Part shown: in pieces, positions 5,820 to 8,850 of the stretch | Numbering within the stretch: the stretch's first letter is position 1 | Layout: each line of letters opens with the position of its first letter | Assembly: GCA_023393755.1 (NCBI GenBank) | Contig: JAEXCA010000031.1 | Span: 1-8,850, forward strand | Reading direction: 5' to 3' | DNA from: Actinomycetes bacterium | GTDB taxonomy: Bacteria > Actinomycetota > Actinomycetes > Propionibacteriales > Propionibacteriaceae | Length of the DNA: 8,850 nt | Made by a program: the position numbers and the translations under genes | The notes under the pieces: model-generated | What the model was told of the DNA's origin: nothing | Databases searched by the model: none | What the model saw: only the letters and a program-made list of their open reading frames with translations

Positions 5820-6533
5820 GTGAGTGGTGATGCGGACGGGCATCCGTCCGTCACCGGTGGCACGGCGCGGCTGACCCCGGCCGTCCGGATGGGCCTGTCG
5901 ATCGCGGTCGCGGTGGGCGTCTACGGGATCTCCTTCGGTGCCCTGGCGGTGACCGCGGGGCTCGACGTCTGGCAGGCCTGCGCGCTCAGCGCGCTGATGT
6001 TCACCGGCGGCTCCCAGTTCGCCTTCATCGGCGTGATCGGCGGTGGCGGGACGGCTGCCGCAGCCTGGGCGGCCGCCACCCTGCTGGGTGTTCGCAACGG
6101 CATCTACGGGATGCAGCTGAAGGCGTTGCTGCGTCCGCCGCGGAGGCTGATCCCGGTGATGGCCCAGTTCACCATCGACGAGTCGACCGCCACCGCCATT
6201 GCGCAGGACGGCCAGGCCGAGCGGGTCCGTGGCTTCTGGACGGCGGGGCTGGGGGTCTACCTGCTGTGGAACCTGTTCACCCTGGTCGGGGCGCTGGCCG
6301 GGGACGCACTGGGCGACCCAGCCCGGTGGGGCCTGGACGGGGCGGCGGTGGCCGCCTTCCTCGGCCTGCTCTGGCCCCGGCTGCAGGGCCGGGACCCGAT
6401 CGCCCTCACGGTCGTCGCGGCGGCCGTGACCGCACTCGCGCTGCCGCTGGTGCCGCCCGGCATCCCGGTGCTGATCGCGGCCGCGGTCACCGCCGGATGG
6501 TGGGCGATCCGCCGCCGGGGAGGCCGGCCATGA
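5820..6533 (+). CDS. azlC: AzlC-family branched-chain amino acid exporter, large subunit
   Basis: 237 aa from the GTG start, the normal AzlC size. AzlC with AzlD exports branched-chain amino acids or analogues from the cytoplasm. Family motifs: YGISFGALAVTAGL (35-48), QACALSALMFTGGSQFAF (52-69), and LLGVRNGIYGMQLKALL (88-104), followed by alternating hydrophobic segments. The start is set at GTG 5820 because GGGGAG lies at the ideal distance (5808-5813, six bases). An in-frame ATG at 5772 would add 16 arginine-rich residues, lies just past a repeat and has a poorer ribosome site, but remains possible. The stop overlaps the azlD start by four bases (ATGA), so the pair is translationally coupled. 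Which amino acid is exported is not visible. Confidence 0.92.
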   Translation: MSGDADGHPSVTGGTARLTPAVRMGLSIAVAVGVYGISFGALAVTAGLDVWQACALSALMFTGGSQFAFIGVIGGGGTAAAAWAAATLLGVRNGIYGMQLKALLRPPRRLIPVMAQFTIDESTATAIAQDGQAERVRGFWTAGLGVYLLWNLFTLVGALAGDALGDPARWGLDGAAVAAFLGLLWPRLQGRDPIALTVVAAAVTALALPLVPPGIPVLIAAAVTAGWWAIRRRGGRP

Positions 6534-6841
6534 CGCTCTGGGAATGGCTGCTGCTGGCCGTGGCTGCGGCCTATCTGATCAAGCTCTCCGGCTACCTGCT
6601 GCCGCAGTCCTGGCTGGATTCGCCTCCGGTCACCGAGCTGGCGGCAGCTCTCACCGTGGGGCTGCTGGCCTCGCTGACCGTGCTGAACACCCTCGGCGAC
6701 GGACAGGCGATCGCCCTGGATTCCCGCCTGCTGGCACTGGCTGCCGGGGCGCTCGCGCTGAAGCTGAAGGCCCCCTACCTGGTGGTGGTGATCGTCGGGG
6801 CACTCGCCGCCGCCCTGGGTCGCCTGGCCGGTCTGCCGTAG
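6530..6841 (+). CDS. azlD: AzlD-family branched-chain amino acid exporter, small subunit
   Basis: 103 aa, the typical AzlD size: a small membrane protein with about four hydrophobic segments (about residues 5-22, 36-58, 66-80 and 84-100). It begins MTLWEWLLLAVAAAYLIKLSG. The motif KLKAPYLVVVIVGALAAAL near the C-terminus is typical of the family, where the last helices follow a KxP or RxP turn. The ATG overlaps the azlC stop as ATGA and has GGGGAGG six bases upstream (6517-6523). The frame stays open further upstream, inside azlC, but that extension is an alternative frame of azlC and not part of this gene. It works with AzlC as a two-subunit exporter, as in the BrnFE system of Corynebacterium. 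Confidence 0.92.
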   Translation: MTLWEWLLLAVAAAYLIKLSGYLLPQSWLDSPPVTELAAALTVGLLASLTVLNTLGDGQAIALDSRLLALAAGALALKLKAPYLVVVIVGALAAALGRLAGLP

Positions 6842-6845
6842 CCGA

Positions 6846-6874
6846 ACGACGGTTGAGCCCGACGAAGCCGTCGT
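6846..6874 (+). terminator. Hairpin just after azlD
   Basis: ACGACGG (6846-6852) pairs perfectly with CCGTCGT (6868-6874) across a 15-base loop, and two more A-T pairs form past a bulged G. It begins five bases after the azlD stop. There is no U-run, so it is a terminator-like hairpin rather than a canonical one. Confidence 0.4.
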
Positions 6875-6886
6875 CGAGTCAGCGGA

Positions 6887-6934
6887 CCCGGGGACGGTTC
6901 TCCGGTCGTTTTGAACCAGGGAACCGTCCCCTGG
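6887..6934. terminator. Candidate bidirectional terminator between convergent genes
   Basis: GGGGACGGTTC (6890-6900) is exactly complementary to GAACCGTCCCC (6921-6931). Allowing one mismatch, the stem grows to 14 pairs (6887-6934) around a 20-base loop. It sits between the plus-strand azlD and the minus-strand MFS gene, where a two-way terminator is expected. From memory, words such as GGGAACCGTCCCC are frequent in actinobacterial intergenic DNA, so it may also be an interspersed repeat. Confidence 0.5.
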
Positions 6935-6950
6935 CACGAAACGGACGCCG

Positions 6951-8297
6951 TCAGTTCAGCAGCTCGTTGCGGATGTGGCCCACCCGGCGGCTGAAGAGGA
7001 CCGCCGCGATCGCCACCAGGAGGGTGGCCGCGAGCGAGACGGTGTACCCCAGTCGGGCCGGTTCGACGAGCAGCAGCGCCGTGTAGATCCCGCCGACCAC
7101 CGCGGTCACCACGGAGTTGCCGACGGATTCGGCCACCTGCAGCGAGGACTGGTTGCGTCCCTGTTCGAAGGACGTGGACAGGCCCATCACCGCGACCGCC
7201 GAACTCGGCATGGTGAAACCCATGCCGAGGCCGCCCACCACCCAGCAGAGCAGACCGAACCACAGCGGCAGGTCCGGGAACCAGGCGAACGCCACCAGTC
7301 CGGCCAGGCCCGCCGCGGTGATCAGCGAGCCGATCGTGATGTACCAGTTGCGGTGCCAGCGCAGCCAGCGCTGCGACTGCAGCCAGGAGCCGGCCGTCCA
7401 GCCGACCGAGCCCACCGTCAATGCCCAGCCGACCTCGGTGGGGGTGTAGTGCCGCAGGTTCTGCAGGGTGACCAGCAGGATCGTCTCGGCGGCGAAGAAG
7501 GCCCCGGCCTGCAGCGCGCGGGTGAGCACCACGCTGGGGATGCCGGGGCCGATGCCCCGCGCTGCCGGGGCGAGAATCCGTGGCAGTCCCCAGGCCAGCG
7601 CCACCGTCCCGGCGACCGCGGAGACCAGGCTCCACCAACCCAGCGGCTGACCGGCCAGCAGGATCAGGGACGGGGCGAGGGTGATCGCCACGGTCGGCCA
7701 GACCGCGACCGGCCCGATCTCGTCCTCGCCCGGGCGGAAGGCCGCCTGCACCTGCCGCAGCCCGGGCAGGGTGATCACGAACGCGACCGCCACCAGCGGC
7801 AGCATGGTGGCGAACACCAGCCGCCAGTCGATGTGGGTGAGCCAGGCCGCCAGCGGCGGACCGACGAAGGCGGGCAACAGCCAGCAGAACGAGTACAGCG
7901 CCATCACGCTGGGCCGCTCCTCGGCGGAGAAGCCGTGGGCGATGGCGACCGCCAGGGTGAGGTTCAGCGCGCCCGCGCCCAGGCCTTGGACCAGCCTGGC
8001 CAGCAGCACCACCCAGACCGTCGGGGCCAGCCAACCGAGCACCAGGCCCAGCCCGAACAGCGCGAACCCGACGTACATCGGCAGCGCCGGCCCGTGCTGG
8101 TCGGCGACCCGCCCGGAGACGATGGTCGCCGCCAGCATCCCGGAAATCATCGTGGTGAAGGCCCACGGGTAGAGCGCGTCGGCCTGGAAGGACGCCATCA
8201 GGGTGGGCAGCGCGGTGGCGATGCCGATCGACTGGAAGGCGATGCTGAACACCGTCAGCATGCTCCCGACGAGCAGCGTCCTGCGTCCCTGCTTCAC
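6951..8297 (-). CDS. MFS transporter, 14-TM drug-efflux (DHA2/EmrB-QacA) type
   Basis: 448 aa from GTG at 8297. About 14 hydrophobic segments can be counted, as in the DHA2 drug:proton antiporters. Between helices 2 and 3 is SGRVADQHGP (61-70), the family loop motif A. RLVQGLGAGA (101-110) is like motif B, and GPPLAAWLTHIDWRLVF (146-162) is like the antiporter motif C plus the WRxxF turn. It should export small molecules, possibly drugs, with proton energy. The substrate is unknown. GTG 8297 is chosen because GGAGG lies just upstream (8301-8305, a short three-base spacing) and the mature first helix begins here. The frame stays open upstream to 8537 but would overlap the sigma factor gene. 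The neighbouring minus-strand sigma gene ends 80 bp upstream, so shared transcription is possible. Confidence 0.88.
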   Translation of the reverse strand: MKQGRRTLLVGSMLTVFSIAFQSIGIATALPTLMASFQADALYPWAFTTMISGMLAATIVSGRVADQHGPALPMYVGFALFGLGLVLGWLAPTVWVVLLARLVQGLGAGALNLTLAVAIAHGFSAEERPSVMALYSFCWLLPAFVGPPLAAWLTHIDWRLVFATMLPLVAVAFVITLPGLRQVQAAFRPGEDEIGPVAVWPTVAITLAPSLILLAGQPLGWWSLVSAVAGTVALAWGLPRILAPAARGIGPGIPSVVLTRALQAGAFFAAETILLVTLQNLRHYTPTEVGWALTVGSVGWTAGSWLQSQRWLRWHRNWYITIGSLITAAGLAGLVAFAWFPDLPLWFGLLCWVVGGLGMGFTMPSSAVAVMGLSTSFEQGRNQSSLQVAESVGNSVVTAVVGGIYTALLLVEPARLGYTVSLAATLLVAIAAVLFSRRVGHIRNELLN

Positions 8298-8317
8298 GTT
8301 CCTCCTCAAACCCGGCC

Positions 8318-8323
8318 ATCGTA
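8318..8323 (-). promoter_or_regulatory. Candidate -10 upstream of the MFS gene
   Basis: On the minus strand this reads TACGAT (TAnnnT). It would give a start near 8311 and a short leader keeping the GGAGG site. No -35 or clear ECF-type promoter pair is visible in the 80-bp space between the sigma gene and the MFS gene, so the transporter may simply be read through from the sigma gene. Confidence 0.25.
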
Positions 8324-8377
8324 GTCGCGAACCGGCGGTGCCGCTGACGCCGGCCGCGACCGGGTGGAGGAAGGGAG

Positions 8378-8850
8378 CTAGACGTCGTCCCGGGCGTCGA
8401 CGCCGGCCGGGGCGACCAGGGCCTGCACCAGCGGGTCGGACGCGAGCCGTCGGCGGGCGCGATGCAGCCGGACGCGGGTCGCGCCGGCGCTGAGACCGAG
8501 CACCACCGCCGCCTCCGCCGGGCTGAGCGACTCCCATTCGGTGAGCTGGAGGAGCGCGCGGTCGCTCTCGGGGAGCCGTTCCAGCGCCTGGCGGACGAGG
8601 TGGTCGCGGGTCTGCTCCTCGACCGGTTCCGGCGGGTGGGGGAGCAGGGTGAGCTGGTGGTGGACGTCCCGCTGCCGGTACACCCCGCGCAGATGGCTCA
8701 GCGTCACCCGCCGGGCGACGCCGAGCAGCCAGGCCGTCCGGTACTCCTCGGTCGGCAGCTCGCGCCGCTTCTCCCAGGCGATCAGGAAGACCTCGGAGAG
8801 CAGGTCGGCGGCGGCGTGGCCCCCCCCGCCGCCCCCCGGGGGGGGGGCCC
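8378..8850 (-). CDS. ECF-type RNA polymerase sigma factor (5' end beyond the window)
   Basis: Partial gene: the stop (TAG) is at 8378-8380 and the reading frame stays open to the window edge. Reliable sequence covers about 146 residues (8378-8818). Region 2 is readable upstream of the first in-frame GTG (8707): ADLLSEVFLIAWEKRREL, then TAWLLGVARRV. Region 4 follows: ALERLPESDRALLQL and LSPAEAAVVLGLSAGATRVR with the helix-turn-helix, then LHRARRRL. A start at GTG 8707 would delete region 2, so it is not the true start. ECF sigma factors direct RNA polymerase to stress or transport genes and are often held by an anti-sigma factor. None is downstream here, where an MFS gene follows after 80 bp. 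The last 30 bases are unreliable C/G runs. Confidence 0.9.
   Translation of the reverse strand, partial: APPPGGGGGGHAAADLLSEVFLIAWEKRRELPTEEYRTAWLLGVARRVTLSHLRGVYRQRDVHHQLTLLPHPPEPVEEQTRDHLVRQALERLPESDRALLQLTEWESLSPAEAAVVLGLSAGATRVRLHRARRRLASDPLVQALVAPAGVDARDDV
8820..8850. other. Low-complexity C/G-rich window end (probable artefact)
   Basis: The final 31 bases consist of C runs followed by an 11-base G run. In the sigma frame they would encode only Gly and Pro, unlike any sigma region 2 N-terminus, while the frame up to 8818 is normal. This looks like degraded sequence at a contig end. Confidence 0.7.

Noticed and set aside
4242..5843. 533-residue open frame on the minus strand opposite uraA
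   Set aside because: Composition is rich in D, G, H, Q and R with no domain or hydrophobic core. It is the typical antisense shadow of a high-GC gene, and the plus strand encodes a clear NCS2 permease.
6266..6529. Upstream part of the azlD frame as a longer AzlD
   Set aside because: It lies wholly inside azlC in another frame and has no hydrophobic or conserved content. The ATG at 6530 has a strong ribosome site and gives the usual AzlD length.
6775..8319. 514-residue minus-strand frame starting at ATG 8319
   Set aside because: It is a shifted frame of the MFS gene. The ATG is attractive by position, but the protein is Ala/Gly/Arg-rich with no membrane segments.
6975..8324. 449-residue open frame on the plus strand opposite the MFS gene
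   Set aside because: No hydrophobic segments or motifs and antisense-type composition, while the minus strand shows 14 membrane segments.
8298..8537. N-terminal extension of the MFS protein to ATG 8537
   Set aside because: It would overlap the 3' end of the sigma factor gene by about 160 bp and adds a Pro/Arg/Gly-rich stretch with no family similarity. GTG 8297 with GGAGG fits better.
93..8850. A previously undescribed multi-gene system
   Set aside because: Every gene fits a known family (thiolase, TetR, acyl-CoA oxidase, NCS2 permease, AzlCD, MFS, ECF sigma). Only the intergenic elements are unusual.

Overview
The window is high-GC DNA whose coding frames show the strong G/C bias at third codon positions typical of Actinomycetota. 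The thiolase and acyl-CoA oxidase-type proteins look like those of actinobacteria. A member of Propionibacteriales or a relative is my best guess, from memory of the families and not from any search. Both extreme ends are G/C homopolymer-rich and look like poor-quality contig ends, so roughly the first 46 and last 30 bases should not be trusted.

Layout. (1) 93-3990 is a fatty-acid beta-oxidation module. A FadA2/FadI-type thiolase is on the minus strand. It is divergent from a TetR-family regulator and an acyl-CoA oxidase/dehydrogenase on the plus strand, which are separated by one base. The 69-bp space between the divergent genes holds back-to-back promoter-like elements and a cluster of GTAC palindromes, a plausible TetR operator. 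(2) 3991-4337 is a gene-free stretch built around a 228-bp palindromic, MITE-like structure with 12-bp perfect inverted termini and a strong central hairpin. (3) 4338-5675 is a uracil-type NCS2 permease. (4) 5676-5819 holds two copies of a short GC-rich hairpin repeat. (5) 5820-6841 is a translationally coupled azlC-azlD pair for branched-chain amino acid export. (6) 6842-6950 lies between convergent genes and carries two hairpins. (7) On the minus strand, 6951-8297 is a 14-TM MFS transporter. Upstream of it, running off the window, is an ECF sigma factor (8378 to the edge) whose region 2 can be read well past the first in-frame start codon.

Functionally, the left part removes electrons from acyl-CoA (oxidase/dehydrogenase) and performs the thiolytic cleavage. 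The hydratase and hydroxyacyl dehydrogenase steps are not in the window. The centre and right are membrane transport (pyrimidine uptake, amino-acid export, MFS efflux), with a sigma factor that may control the MFS gene. No rRNA, tRNA, CRISPR array, transposase, phage gene or defence system was seen. The genes are ordinary families. The most unusual content is intergenic: the palindromic element, the shared repeat family on both sides of the beta-oxidation module, and the divergent operator region.
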